Below, one piece after another: positions 1 through 8,011 of a DNA stretch of 28,975 nt. The stretch is from positions 1-28,975 of the forward strand of contig JAZNRP010000039.1 of assembly GCA_045590755.1 (NCBI GenBank), given 5' to 3'. The notes beneath the pieces were generated by a model. That model was given only the letters and a program-made list of their open reading frames with translations, did no database searches and was not told the origin of the DNA. This stretch comes from SIG565 sp045590755 (GTDB lineage: Bacteria; Bacillota; Clostridia; Oscillospirales; Acutalibacteraceae). The position numbers were made by a program, and so were the translations under genes. The stretch's first letter is position 1, and the number at the start of each line of letters is the position of its first letter.

Positions 1-1859
1 TTAGTAACAGCATAGCCGTCAGCGCCTACATAGCACCAACCCTTTGAATCGGTACACCATTTGTTAGTTAGCATTGCGCCGTCAGGTCCTAAGCGTACCC
101 AACCCTTTGAGTCCTTACGCCAAGAGTTAGTTACCATTTTATAGTTTTCAAAGAAATACCATTTACCGCCCGATTTTACCCAACCGTTACGAATTAGTAC
201 AGGGCGAATTTCCCCACAGTCGTTACAGGTTGAATCAAACTCATTATCATATATGTGTTCGTTTGTAGCGGGAATCACTTCACGGTCAAATGAAGTACCG
301 CAGTCGTCACATTCTTTGTAGCGATAACCGTCGTCCGAACAGGTAGGATTTTCACCTATAATCCAAATATCAGAAGTATGTGATAATTTTGGTGTGTAGT
401 TAGCGGTATAGCTATAACCGCACGAACAATAGTATGTAGTGTAGCCCTCAGTACTACAGGTTGCAGGTGTTACACTTGTGCTAAACGAGTGGGTATGAAT
501 ATTTTCATCAGTAACTTGCAGGAAAAAAGCATAGTCGGTTGCGTGGCCTGCTTCACTATTAAGAAGAGCAATACAATATGTACCTGCATCTAATGATTGT
601 TGGAATTCTACTCCGTAAGCATCGACACTCTGCATATATGCCGTCATATTCTGAACAATAATAGTGCCACTACCACTGGTTAAAAGTACATATAATCCCG
701 CATAATCTGCAATAAGGGCAACTCGTACAGTGCAATCCGTGGCAACGGAAAACTTAAAAAAGTCTGTGTCGGCGGCATCACTACAGCTGCCTGTAATTAT
801 GTAATCGTCACGAATGATGTCTGCTGTACTTATATTATTGTTTGGCTCAGTCTCTATATATACATCATCACCGTTGTTATCGTCATTTGGATTATAATCG
901 GTTGAAGACATTGGATATTCACTGTGAAAAGCCGCAGTATTATACTCATCAAATCTTTCGTGGTCATAAAAATTATCTTCGCATTTCAAAAAATATTGGT
1001 ACGGATGATAACTTAGGTCTGTTCCTGCATCCCAGGTTGAATCAAGGTTATAATATTTTCCTGATAACTCAACGATATTCCATCCGTGTCTGCCACCCGC
1101 GCCATAACCTGCAATCACTCTGGCATCAACACCCACCGCTAATGCCAAACGGTAAAACAAGGAAGCATAACCCTGACAAACCGCTTCGCCATTAATTAAA
1201 GCAGCGTATGCCGTATACACAAGTTGGTCGCCGTTTTCTAATCCTTCATAATCGTAAGAAACATTTTCGCAGATATAGTCGTAAATAGCGCGAACCTTTT
1301 GATAATCAGTAGCGTTTGATACATTTAACTCAGAAACCAAAGCATTTACCGCCGTATTCATCTGCAGTTCTTGCTGGTATGTAGAATAATAACTCATAAA
1401 ATAAGTGTAGGTTATATATGTTTTTGAGGACTCGGTATACCACGAAATACGAGCACTATAGCCCGCAAAGTGCCAAAGTAAATAGTCGCCCTCCGTTGAT
1501 ACACCTGTATGCTTTACGGCTTCATAAAAAATATCTTCAGCGTAGCTTCTAATTTGTGTATCAGTAAGTGAAGCACTGTTTACGACATAACCTACCGTAA
1601 TTGACTGCGAGCGAAACTCCATCTCATCACGCAAAACAGCACCTGCACCGCTAAAATTATTATATTCGACCTCCGTCAACGGTTGTGGGGCGCTTGAATA
1701 CAGTGTGGGCGGCACCACAGCATCGGAATACAACGGATTGGTATATGTAGCATAAATAACATTCGATTCCTGCGCATTGGCGGTTATTGGTACAACCGTT
1801 ACGGTGCAAAGTAATACAAATGTTAGAAGAACAGATAATAATGATTTTAAAAATTTCAT
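1..1859 (-). CDS. Secreted transglutaminase-like protein with PPC and wall-binding repeats (C-terminus outside window)
   Basis: This reading frame is open from an ATG at 1859 to the window edge: 619 residues with no stop seen. GGAGAG at 1866-1871 precedes the ATG. Residues 1-29 are a signal peptide (basic MKFLK, hydrophobic core, ANA cleavage site). A transglutaminase-like domain follows at about 170-300, with Cys228 in GEAVCQGYA, His258 in GRHGWN and Asp273 in NLDSTWD, so the papain-like triad is complete. Residues about 337-450 look like a bacterial pre-peptidase (PPC) beta-sandwich. Residues about 455-550 hold paired-cysteine (CSCG, CDDCG, CNDCG) segments. From 557 tandem tryptophan- and glycine-rich repeats of the choline/wall-binding type begin (NGWVKSGGKWYFF). 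I infer an exported, envelope-attached cysteine peptidase or crosslinking enzyme; the substrate cannot be read from sequence. It has its own promoter and is divergent from the SASP gene. Confidence 0.88.
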   Translation of the reverse strand, partial: MKFLKSLLSVLLTFVLLCTVTVVPITANAQESNVIYATYTNPLYSDAVVPPTLYSSAPQPLTEVEYNNFSGAGAVLRDEMEFRSQSITVGYVVNSASLTDTQIRSYAEDIFYEAVKHTGVSTEGDYLLWHFAGYSARISWYTESSKTYITYTYFMSYYSTYQQELQMNTAVNALVSELNVSNATDYQKVRAIYDYICENVSYDYEGLENGDQLVYTAYAALINGEAVCQGYASLFYRLALAVGVDARVIAGYGAGGRHGWNIVELSGKYYNLDSTWDAGTDLSYHPYQYFLKCEDNFYDHERFDEYNTAAFHSEYPMSSTDYNPNDDNNGDDVYIETEPNNNISTADIIRDDYIITGSCSDAADTDFFKFSVATDCTVRVALIADYAGLYVLLTSGSGTIIVQNMTAYMQSVDAYGVEFQQSLDAGTYCIALLNSEAGHATDYAFFLQVTDENIHTHSFSTSVTPATCSTEGYTTYYCSCGYSYTANYTPKLSHTSDIWIIGENPTCSDDGYRYKECDDCGTSFDREVIPATNEHIYDNEFDSTCNDCGEIRPVLIRNGWVKSGGKWYFFENYKMVTNSWRKDSKGWVRLGPDGAMLTNKWCTDSKGWCYVGADGYAVT

Positions 1860-1898
1860 ATATTTCTCTCCATTGCAAAATTTTTACCTTATATTTTA

Positions 1899-1926
1899 AT
1901 TATATCAAATTTATTTTTAAATACAA
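1899..1926 (-). promoter_or_regulatory. Sigma-A-type promoter of the transglutaminase-like gene
   Basis: On the minus strand a -35 TTGTAT (1921-1926) and a -10 TATAAT (1899-1904) are separated by 16 bases. A TG one base upstream of the -10 makes it an extended -10. It lies about 40 bases above the ATG at 1859. Confidence 0.65.
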
Positions 1927-2057
1927 GTCGAAATTTAAGTATTATTTTTGGTAAAAAAAAGACAAAACTTGTTTTATTTTCCTTTTATAATTCAAATTTC
2001 TTGTCACAAAATAGTATTACAAACGCAAAATATTTTTGAACAAGGAGTGAATTATAA

Positions 2058-2243
2058 ATGGCAAAGCATGTAGTTCCTGAAGCTAAGGATGCTCTTAACC
2101 GTTTCAAGATGGAAGCTGCTAATGAAGTTGGCGTTAACCTTAAGCAAGGTTACAACGGTGACTTGACTGCAAAGCAGGCTGGTTCTATCGGTGGACAGAT
2201 GGTTAAGAAGATGATTGAGTCTTATGAAAACAGCATGAAATAA
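2058..2243 (+). CDS. Alpha/beta-type small acid-soluble spore protein
   Basis: This 61-residue protein coats and protects forespore DNA. It carries the two family signatures: the NEVGVNL segment (residues about 22-28), where the germination protease GPR cleaves after the glutamate in the family, and the C-terminal SIGGQMVKKMIE segment (residues about 43-54), matching the conserved GSVGGEITKRLV region of SASPs. Length is normal for the family. AAGGAGTG at 2042-2049 sits 8 bases before the ATG. The gene is monocistronic, with a strong terminator at 2255-2286. In the family, transcription is by the forespore sigma factor G. I could not place a convincing sigma-G promoter in the AT-rich 1860-2057 interval. 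The gene indicates that the organism can sporulate. Confidence 0.93.
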   Translation: MAKHVVPEAKDALNRFKMEAANEVGVNLKQGYNGDLTAKQAGSIGGQMVKKMIESYENSMK

Positions 2244-2254
2244 ATAAACCAATA

Positions 2255-2286
2255 AAAAAGCGGAACGGTTAGCCGTTCCGCTTTTT
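2255..2286 (+). terminator. Rho-independent terminator of the SASP gene
   Basis: The arms AAAAAGCGGAACGG and CCGTTCCGCTTTTT pair perfectly around a TTAG loop, giving a GC-rich stem ending in a T run. It begins 11 bases after the SASP stop codon. Confidence 0.93.
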
Positions 2287-2287
2287 G

Positions 2288-2316
2288 TTGACTAATACTT
2301 ATAAAGTTGATATAAT
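2288..2316 (+). promoter_or_regulatory. Sigma-A promoter of the glycosyltransferase gene
   Basis: TTGACT (2288-2293) and TATAAT (2311-2316) are 17 bases apart, almost the consensus. The promoter starts directly after the SASP terminator and lies about 29 bases before the glycosyltransferase start, so the leader is very short. Confidence 0.8.
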
Positions 2317-2344
2317 AACTGTATCTTACTGATAAGGGGTCTCG

Positions 2345-3454
2345 GTGTTGCAGATACTTATTTTAAGCGGAAGCACGGGCGAAGGTCACAATTCCTGCGC
2401 TAAAGCAATTAAAGAAAAGTTTGAGAGTAACTCACACTCTTGTACAATTATAGACTCTTTTTTATTTTTTTCTCCATTTATTGCTAAGGCAATTTCTGCG
2501 GGACATTCTTTCATATACCGATATGTTCCTTTTATATTCCGCTATGGCTACGCTTTTTTTGAAAAGCATTCTAAAATTTACTCGGGTTCTTCCCTGCTTG
2601 ATGGATTTTTCAATATGGGCGGCAAAAAGTTAGCGGCATATATAAATGGCCACAATTACGATATTATAATCTGCACTCACGCTTTTTCGGCATTTATGTT
2701 AACAAAAGCCCAAAAACATTTAAAATATCAGTCTAAAACCGCTTTTGTGGCGACCGACTTTACATGCAGTCCTACCGCAGAAAAAAGTAATGTGGATACA
2801 TTTTTCATACCACACGAAAGTTTGACGGAGGAATTTGCAAATCTCGGTGTTGACAAAAATAAAATTGTTCCTGTCGGTATTCCTGTAAGAAGCGACTTTT
2901 ATAATACGGCCCCAAAAAATTATGCAAAGCAGAGCGTCGGCGTTAATCCCGAAAATAAGCATTTACTTATTATGTGTGGCAGTATGGGTTGCGGCCCTAT
3001 AACCAACATAACGCTAAAAATAGCAAAACAAGTAGATGATAACACCGAAATTACCGTAATTTGCGGTAAAAATAAATCTTTATTTAAAAAGCTGTCCCGT
3101 ATTCATAAAAAAAATCCTAATGTTCATATTTGCGGTTTCACCAATAAAATTTCACTTTATATGGACAGTGCCGATATTTATATGACAAAGCCGGGTGGAA
3201 TTAGTTTATCAGAAGCCGCGGTAAAAAAATTGCCTATGGTAATTTTAGAATCGGTTGGCGGATGCGAAAACCATAATTTAGCCTTTTTCAAGCGCTACGA
3301 TGCGGCTTTAGGCGGTACTAAGGACTGTAATATCGTAGACTGCTGTATTGAATTGCTGAATGATAACGATTTGTGTAATGAGATGAAGCAAAATCTGTCA
3401 GCCCTTAAAACCGATGACGCCATTAATCAAATTTTTAATATTTTGACTAAATAA
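2345..3454 (+). CDS. MGDG-synthase/UgtP-type glycolipid glycosyltransferase
   Basis: This 369-residue protein has the two-lobed GT-B arrangement of the GT28 MGDG synthase/UgtP family. The N-terminal LSGSTGEGHNSCAKAI motif (residues 7-22) is the family's GxGH acceptor-side loop. The C-terminal lobe contains the nucleotide-sugar-binding stretch TKPGGISLSEAA around residue 285. Members transfer a sugar, usually glucose from UDP-glucose, to diacylglycerol at the inner face of the membrane, making glycolipids and lipoteichoic acid anchors. The exact sugar cannot be decided here. The start is non-ATG: a GTG at 2345 or a TTG one codon later. AAGGGGT at 2334-2340 is spaced better for the TTG. No terminator separates it from the DUF378 gene, so read-through is possible. 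Confidence 0.85.
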   Translation: MLQILILSGSTGEGHNSCAKAIKEKFESNSHSCTIIDSFLFFSPFIAKAISAGHSFIYRYVPFIFRYGYAFFEKHSKIYSGSSLLDGFFNMGGKKLAAYINGHNYDIIICTHAFSAFMLTKAQKHLKYQSKTAFVATDFTCSPTAEKSNVDTFFIPHESLTEEFANLGVDKNKIVPVGIPVRSDFYNTAPKNYAKQSVGVNPENKHLLIMCGSMGCGPITNITLKIAKQVDDNTEITVICGKNKSLFKKLSRIHKKNPNVHICGFTNKISLYMDSADIYMTKPGGISLSEAAVKKLPMVILESVGGCENHNLAFFKRYDAALGGTKDCNIVDCCIELLNDNDLCNEMKQNLSALKTDDAINQIFNILTK

Positions 3455-3474
3455 ATTTTCCAAAAGTTAATTCG

Positions 3475-3480
3475 TATAAT
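3475..3480 (+). promoter_or_regulatory. Possible -10 element of the DUF378 gene
   Basis: A perfect TATAAT lies about 45 bases before the DUF378 start. No good -35 hexamer stands at 16-18 bases upstream (TTGACT at 3443-3448 is 26 bases away), so this is a weak call. The gene may instead be transcribed from 2288. Confidence 0.3.
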
Positions 3481-3524
3481 CAACTCTTTATGGCAGAAAC
3501 TATTAAAGCAAAGGAGTTGATATT

Positions 3525-3737
3525 ATGTTAGACCGAATTTGTCTTATTCTTACAATAATCGGTGCTCTTAACTGGGGTAGTATCGGTATTTTCCAGTTAG
3601 ACCTTGTAGCTTGGATTTTCGGCGGTAGTGATGCACTAATCTCGAGAATCATCTACACCGTAATAGCGCTTGCGGGAATTTGGTGTATCTCCCTTTTGTT
3701 CAGAGAGAGAAATGAAGTTATTGCAAAAGGCGATTAA
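3525..3737 (+). CDS. DUF378 family small membrane protein
   Basis: This 70-residue protein has two hydrophobic segments (residues about 5-32 and 38-60) and the family's typical opening, DRICLILTIIGALNWGSIGIF. The NWG motif between helices is characteristic of DUF378 (YuzA-like) proteins. The family is widespread in Firmicutes and has no established function. AAAGGAG at 3510-3516 lies 8 bases before the ATG. It is followed by a shared bidirectional terminator. Confidence 0.88.
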   Translation: MLDRICLILTIIGALNWGSIGIFQLDLVAWIFGGSDALISRIIYTVIALAGIWCISLLFRERNEVIAKGD

Positions 3738-3741
3738 TTCT

Positions 3742-3784
3742 AAAAAATAAAGCTCATAGTTTTTAACTATGAGCTTTATTTTTT
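3742..3784. terminator. Bidirectional terminator between DUF378 and the DMT permease
   Basis: Twenty-base arms (3742-3761 and 3765-3784) pair perfectly around a 3-base loop. The stem core is AAAGCTCATAGTT, flanked by A and T runs on both sides. It can end transcripts from both convergent genes. The stop codon of the minus-strand permease (3763-3765) lies in the loop region of this hairpin. Confidence 0.93.
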
Positions 3785-4683
3785 GTTTTGAACAAATTTT
3801 TAAGTGATATCTGAGAAACTACAATTCCTATAAAAATTGCGACACATCCAAAAAATGCGCGAATACTCATTATTCCGTCGGTGCCGAACAGCATACCGCC
3901 TATAGCTGCAAAAACCGATTCAAGTGATAAAATAATTGCTGAATAGGTCGGGTCGGCATCCCGTTGACCTAACACCTGACAGGTATAGGCGATACCCGAT
4001 GAGCAAACACCCATATAGAGCAGTGGTAAAGCTGATGACTGTATCTGCCCTATAGCAGTTGTGAAATCCAAGCCCGATGTAAGTATAGTAAAAATCAATC
4101 CCCACATACCGCAGACAAAAAACTGAACCGCCGAGAGCTTTATCGGATTTACAAAGGGTACAAACCTATCAATACTTATTATGTGAAACGACCAGAAAAC
4201 AGAGCCAATAAACAAAACAATATCGGCAACCGATATATTTGTTAAACCGTCTGCGGCGCTTAAAAGGTAGAGTCCAACAAGAGCAAATACGGCGCCTATT
4301 ATTACATTAACACCCGTCTTTTTCTTAAAGAAAACAAAGCAGAAAATAGGCACTAAAACTGTGTAAATGCCCGTAATAAAACCCGCCTTACCGGCATTTG
4401 GTTGAATATTAATACCGAGCTGTTGCAAGGTGGATGCAATAAACAGTACTGTGCCGCATATTGCGCCGTATATTAATGTTTTTTTATTTGTGTTTTTTTC
4501 TTCGCTATTTTTCCCGAATATGAAAATCAGCGGTAGTAGCACTGCGGCACCAAGAATATATCTTACAAATATAAGCAAAAAAGTATTAATTTTATCTGCC
4601 GCATCGCACTGGGCAACAAAGGCAAATCCCCAAATTGCCGCCGCACACAGAAAAAACAGATTTGATTTTAAAGTTTTAGACAT
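3763..4683 (-). CDS. EamA/DMT-family permease
   Basis: This 306-residue, strongly hydrophobic protein has about ten predicted membrane helices arranged as two EamA repeats. The first opens with LFFLCAAAIWGFAFVAQ (residues 9-25) and the second covers about residues 155-295, ending with a basic tail (LKNLFKTKNKAHS). The drug/metabolite transporter superfamily exports amino acids, metabolites or drugs; the substrate here is unknown. It is the last gene of the probable tepA-ftsK-metallohydrolase-permease operon: the upstream stop is 13 bases away and AGGGAAAG upstream of the ATG overlaps the end of the preceding gene. Confidence 0.87.
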   Translation of the reverse strand: MSKTLKSNLFFLCAAAIWGFAFVAQCDAADKINTFLLIFVRYILGAAVLLPLIFIFGKNSEEKNTNKKTLIYGAICGTVLFIASTLQQLGINIQPNAGKAGFITGIYTVLVPIFCFVFFKKKTGVNVIIGAVFALVGLYLLSAADGLTNISVADIVLFIGSVFWSFHIISIDRFVPFVNPIKLSAVQFFVCGMWGLIFTILTSGLDFTTAIGQIQSSALPLLYMGVCSSGIAYTCQVLGQRDADPTYSAIILSLESVFAAIGGMLFGTDGIMSIRAFFGCVAIFIGIVVSQISLKNLFKTKNKAHS

Positions 4684-4696
4684 TTTTGTGCTTTCC

Positions 4697-5578
4697 CTAT
4701 CTTTCGGCTGTATATCTCAATTCACCGTCAACTATTTTAAATACGATATCTCCACGCTCATCGGTGCGAAGTGTATTTATACCCATACCATTTAGCCTTT
4801 TAAGTACCTTCTCACTTGGATGAGAATAAATATTATCTTCACCTACAGATATAACGGCATATTCGGGCGTGCAGGCGCTTAAGAATTTGCTTGATGAAGA
4901 AGAATCACTTCCGTGGTGACCTACCTTAAGTACATCACAGTCAAGATTAATTCCATCATTTAATAGTTTGTTTTCGGCGGTGGTTTCAGCATCCCCCGTA
5001 AACAAGAATTTTTTATCGCCGTTTTTAGCCATAATAATGATGGAAGTATCATTTTCGTCACTGGCTTCTTCATTACTCATAAGAACGGTCAACTCAAAGT
5101 TGCCGATATTTATAACTAAACCTTCAGTGGCGTTATAAACATTTACCGATATTTCATTCGCATAATCCTTAATGTCCTTATAAGCCCTTGCATCTTCGTC
5201 ATCACGCGGTAAAACCTGTGACAAAACTATGTTTTTTGTTGGAATTTCGGAAATTAAAAACTGTGCGCTGCCTATATGGTCATCGTGCGGATGTGTAAGT
5301 ATAAGTACATCTAATTGATTAACACCGGCTTTACGCAGTTTCTTTGCAATGCTCATTCCTTGCGGGGCGGTACCAGTATCAATAAGTGCGGAATAGCCGC
5401 CGCTTTGTATAAGCGCACTGTCCCCTTGTCCAACATCAAGAAATGTAACGGTATCGTTTCCGTCATAATTTATCTTTGTAGCGTCATCATAAACCAGTAA
5501 TGCCGCCACAAAGATAATTAAAGCACATATAAGTACTACTAAGACCGTCCTTACAGCATTAAAAGTTTTATCTTTCAA
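4697..5578 (-). CDS. ComEC/Rec2-like metallo-beta-lactamase-fold hydrolase, membrane-anchored
   Basis: The 293-residue protein has one N-terminal membrane anchor (residues about 9-29), then a metallo-beta-lactamase fold. It shows the ComEC-type FLDVGQGDSALI segment (46-57), the metal motif HPHDDH (96-101), FTGDAE (around 195) and GHHGSD (around 220). This is the C-terminal domain type of the DNA-uptake channel ComEC, but the competence channel domain is missing. The catalytic domain should face outside the cell; phosphodiesterase or nuclease activity is an inference. The start is a TTG at 5578. Its ribosome site GGGGA lies inside the last codons of ftsK, so the two genes are probably translationally linked. 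Confidence 0.82.
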   Translation of the reverse strand: MKDKTFNAVRTVLVVLICALIIFVAALLVYDDATKINYDGNDTVTFLDVGQGDSALIQSGGYSALIDTGTAPQGMSIAKKLRKAGVNQLDVLILTHPHDDHIGSAQFLISEIPTKNIVLSQVLPRDDEDARAYKDIKDYANEISVNVYNATEGLVINIGNFELTVLMSNEEASDENDTSIIIMAKNGDKKFLFTGDAETTAENKLLNDGINLDCDVLKVGHHGSDSSSSSKFLSACTPEYAVISVGEDNIYSHPSEKVLKRLNGMGINTLRTDERGDIVFKIVDGELRYTAER

Positions 5579-5583
5579 TACTA

Positions 5584-7947
5584 TTATTCCCCTGCTTTCT
5601 TTTCAAGCCACGCTTCACGGGTAAGCAGTACTTGTCTGGGTTTTGAGCCTTCGTACGGACCTACCACACCGCGTTCTTCCATAATATCTACAAGACGCGC
5701 GGCTCTGGCATAACCGAGCTTCAGTTTTCGTTGCAAGAGCGAAGTTGACGCTTGACCAAGCTCAATTACAGTTTCAATTGCCTGTTCAAGCATTGGGTCA
5801 TCACTTTCACCTTCAAAATCAGTGGAAGAAATTTTTTGCTTTTTGTCCATAGCCGCCTGACGCTCAATTTCGCTCATTATCTCATCACTGTAATCTGCAC
5901 TATGGTCACCCTTTATGTATTCAACAACGGCTTCAACTTCATCGTCACTTACAAAACAACCCTGAAGTCGACTCGGCTTCGTAGCGCCAACGGGGTTAAA
6001 GAGCATATCGCCCCTACCGAGCAATTTTTCGGCACCGATGCCGTCAAGAATTGTTCGGCTATCAACCTGACTTGAAACCGCAAAAGCAATTCTTGTGGGA
6101 ATATTGGCCTTAATTACACCCGTAACAACATCAACGGACGGGCGTTGGGTAGCTATAAGCAAATGCATACCCGCTGCGCGAGCCTTGGCGGCTATTCGGT
6201 TAATAGAATCTTCTACTTCACTGGGCGCCGTCATCATAAGGTCGGCAAGCTCATCTATTATAATGACTATCTGCGGCATTGTGCTAATTTCGGGGTCGTT
6301 ATCGGCAAGGCGGTTATAGCCAGCCAAATCCCTAACGCCCTTTTCGGCAAACAGCTTGTACCTTTTTTCCATTTCGGTAACTGCCCAGCCAAGTGCACCT
6401 GCCGCTTTTCTCGGGTCGGTAACAACGGGCACTAAAAGGTGCGGAATACCGTTATAAATACCAAGCTCAACAACCTTCGGGTCAATCATAAGAAGCTTGA
6501 CTTCTTCAGGGGAGGCCTTATAAAGAATACTCATAATAATTGAGTTAATGCAAACCGATTTACCTGAGCCCGTAGCACCTGCAATAAGGCCGTGCGGCAT
6601 TTTTGCAATATCGGCAACAACAGCGTTACCGCCTATATCTCTACCTAAAGCTACAGTCAGTTTACTTTTTGAACCCGTAAACAAGGGTGACTCAATTATT
6701 TCTCTGACACCGACAACATTGCAGTTTTTATTAGGTACTTCAATACCTACTGCCGCTTTATTGGGTATAGGCGCTTCAATTCTTACACCTGCCGTTGCAA
6801 GATTAAGCGCAATATCATCTGCAAGGTTTGTAATTTTACTGATTTTTACACCCGCACACGGCTGCAATTCATAGCGTGTAACGGTAGGCCCGCGGCTTAT
6901 ATCAACAATTCTTGTTTCAACACCGAAGCTTCTGAGCGTATCTACAAGGTGTGCCGCAGTAGAATCCAAATCTGTACCTGCGGCCGCAATATCTTCAAAG
7001 GACGGTGCTTTAAGCAATGAAATCGGTGGGAATTTATAACCATCATCTTCAGTTAAAATCATCGCCGATTCCTTTTGCGCCTTTTCGATTTCGGCGGTTA
7101 TACGCTTTTCTTCTTCGGGGTCAAACTCTACGCGGACAGGCTTTTCGGGTTTAGTTTCTGTATCGACTTCGGCAATCACTTCGCCCTGCGGGTCAATTGA
7201 GTTATAGGCTTCAATAACCTTCTTTTGCTTGTCATTAAGCCCTTCTGTATCAACATTACGCTCCTTTGGTATGTCGTCAACCGAGATATCAATAGAGCTT
7301 CTTTTCTTTTTATCAGTTTTTACGGGTTCTTCTATTACACGGTCAGTTCTTTTTGCAAAGGCGTCTTCAGCGTGCTGCTCAATCTTCTTAACGGGCTTTG
7401 CAAGTGTTTTGAAGAAGGTCATAAGAGTTGTACCTGAAATGAGCATAAGCAATACAAACATTAAAAGAATAATTGTAATAGCCGCGCCCGTGCCGCCAAA
7501 AAGGCTTACCAGCGGACGACCGATTAAAGCACCTATAAATCCACCGCTTTTAAGCGCCATACCGCTACTGTATGCAGACTTTATGTATTCTGCAAACGAT
7601 ACGGCATTAGGCTCTATAAAAATGTCGACCGTAGCGCTTATAAAAACGGAGAGAATACTGGCTTCAACTATTTTTGCAGTAACCGAGCCATAGCACTTGT
7701 CCATAGCAAAAAATACTGCCGTCACCCCTAAAATAACGGGGTAGATAAATGAAGTAACGCCAAATACTCCAAAGAAGAAATTATGTAAAGCATTCCAGAC
7801 ATTTTCCCCGGGAAACAAAACAATACACATTAGCAGTACGGCTGCAGCAAACAAGATAATGGAAATAACCTGTCTTTTCCCATTATTTATTGCCGCCCTT
7901 TCCTGCCTTGCCTTTGTAGGACTCCTTCTCTTTTTTCTTTGAGCCAT
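5584..7947 (-). CDS. ftsK: DNA translocase FtsK/SpoIIIE
   Basis: This 787-residue septal DNA pump moves chromosome arms through the division or sporulation septum. A basic N-terminus is followed by about four membrane helices (residues 25-180), an acidic/basic linker (180-300), and the alpha/beta motor. The motor has Walker A GATGSGKS (457-464) and Walker B VIIIDELADLMM. A C-terminal winged-helix gamma domain (last about 65 residues, ELGQASTSLLQRKLKLGYARA) reads the polar KOPS/SRS sequences in the family. A GTG exists two codons upstream at 7953, but GGGGAG is correctly spaced only for the ATG at 7947. Length matches B. subtilis SpoIIIE. Having tepA next to it resembles the arrangement around spoIIIE in Bacillus. 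Confidence 0.95.
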   Translation of the reverse strand: MAQRKKRRSPTKARQERAAINNGKRQVISIILFAAAVLLMCIVLFPGENVWNALHNFFFGVFGVTSFIYPVILGVTAVFFAMDKCYGSVTAKIVEASILSVFISATVDIFIEPNAVSFAEYIKSAYSSGMALKSGGFIGALIGRPLVSLFGGTGAAITIILLMFVLLMLISGTTLMTFFKTLAKPVKKIEQHAEDAFAKRTDRVIEEPVKTDKKKRSSIDISVDDIPKERNVDTEGLNDKQKKVIEAYNSIDPQGEVIAEVDTETKPEKPVRVEFDPEEEKRITAEIEKAQKESAMILTEDDGYKFPPISLLKAPSFEDIAAAGTDLDSTAAHLVDTLRSFGVETRIVDISRGPTVTRYELQPCAGVKISKITNLADDIALNLATAGVRIEAPIPNKAAVGIEVPNKNCNVVGVREIIESPLFTGSKSKLTVALGRDIGGNAVVADIAKMPHGLIAGATGSGKSVCINSIIMSILYKASPEEVKLLMIDPKVVELGIYNGIPHLLVPVVTDPRKAAGALGWAVTEMEKRYKLFAEKGVRDLAGYNRLADNDPEISTMPQIVIIIDELADLMMTAPSEVEDSINRIAAKARAAGMHLLIATQRPSVDVVTGVIKANIPTRIAFAVSSQVDSRTILDGIGAEKLLGRGDMLFNPVGATKPSRLQGCFVSDDEVEAVVEYIKGDHSADYSDEIMSEIERQAAMDKKQKISSTDFEGESDDPMLEQAIETVIELGQASTSLLQRKLKLGYARAARLVDIMEERGVVGPYEGSKPRQVLLTREAWLEKKAGE

Positions 7948-7985
7948 TTTCACACACTCCCCAAAATAACGAAATATATTATCAG

Positions 7986-8011
7986 AAACTAAGGACCTTA
8001 GTCCTTAGTTT
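7986..8011 (-). other. Hairpin overlapping the tepA stop codon
   Basis: The ten-base arms AAACTAAGGA (7986-7995) and TCCTTAGTTT (8002-8011) pair perfectly around a 6-base loop that contains the tepA stop codon. There is no T run after it on the minus strand, so it is not a standard terminator. It may stabilise the mRNA end or reduce read-through into ftsK. Confidence 0.45.

Noticed and set aside
842..1195. 117-codon open frame on the plus strand
   Set aside because: It lies opposite the transglutaminase domain, has no ribosome site and its product is His/Tyr/Arg-rich without any recognisable domain.
1660..1878. Minus-strand frame beginning MQWREIYEIFK
   Set aside because: It overlaps the true signal-peptide frame in another phase; the frame starting at 1859 encodes the transglutaminase protein and has the ribosome site.
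1960..2057. Possible sigma-G promoter before the SASP gene
   Set aside because: No -10 close to CATNNTA with a fitting -35 could be placed; AT-rich matches were too weak to report.
6095..6874. Several plus-strand open frames inside ftsK
   Set aside because: They are antisense shadows of a strongly conserved coding region with no start signals.
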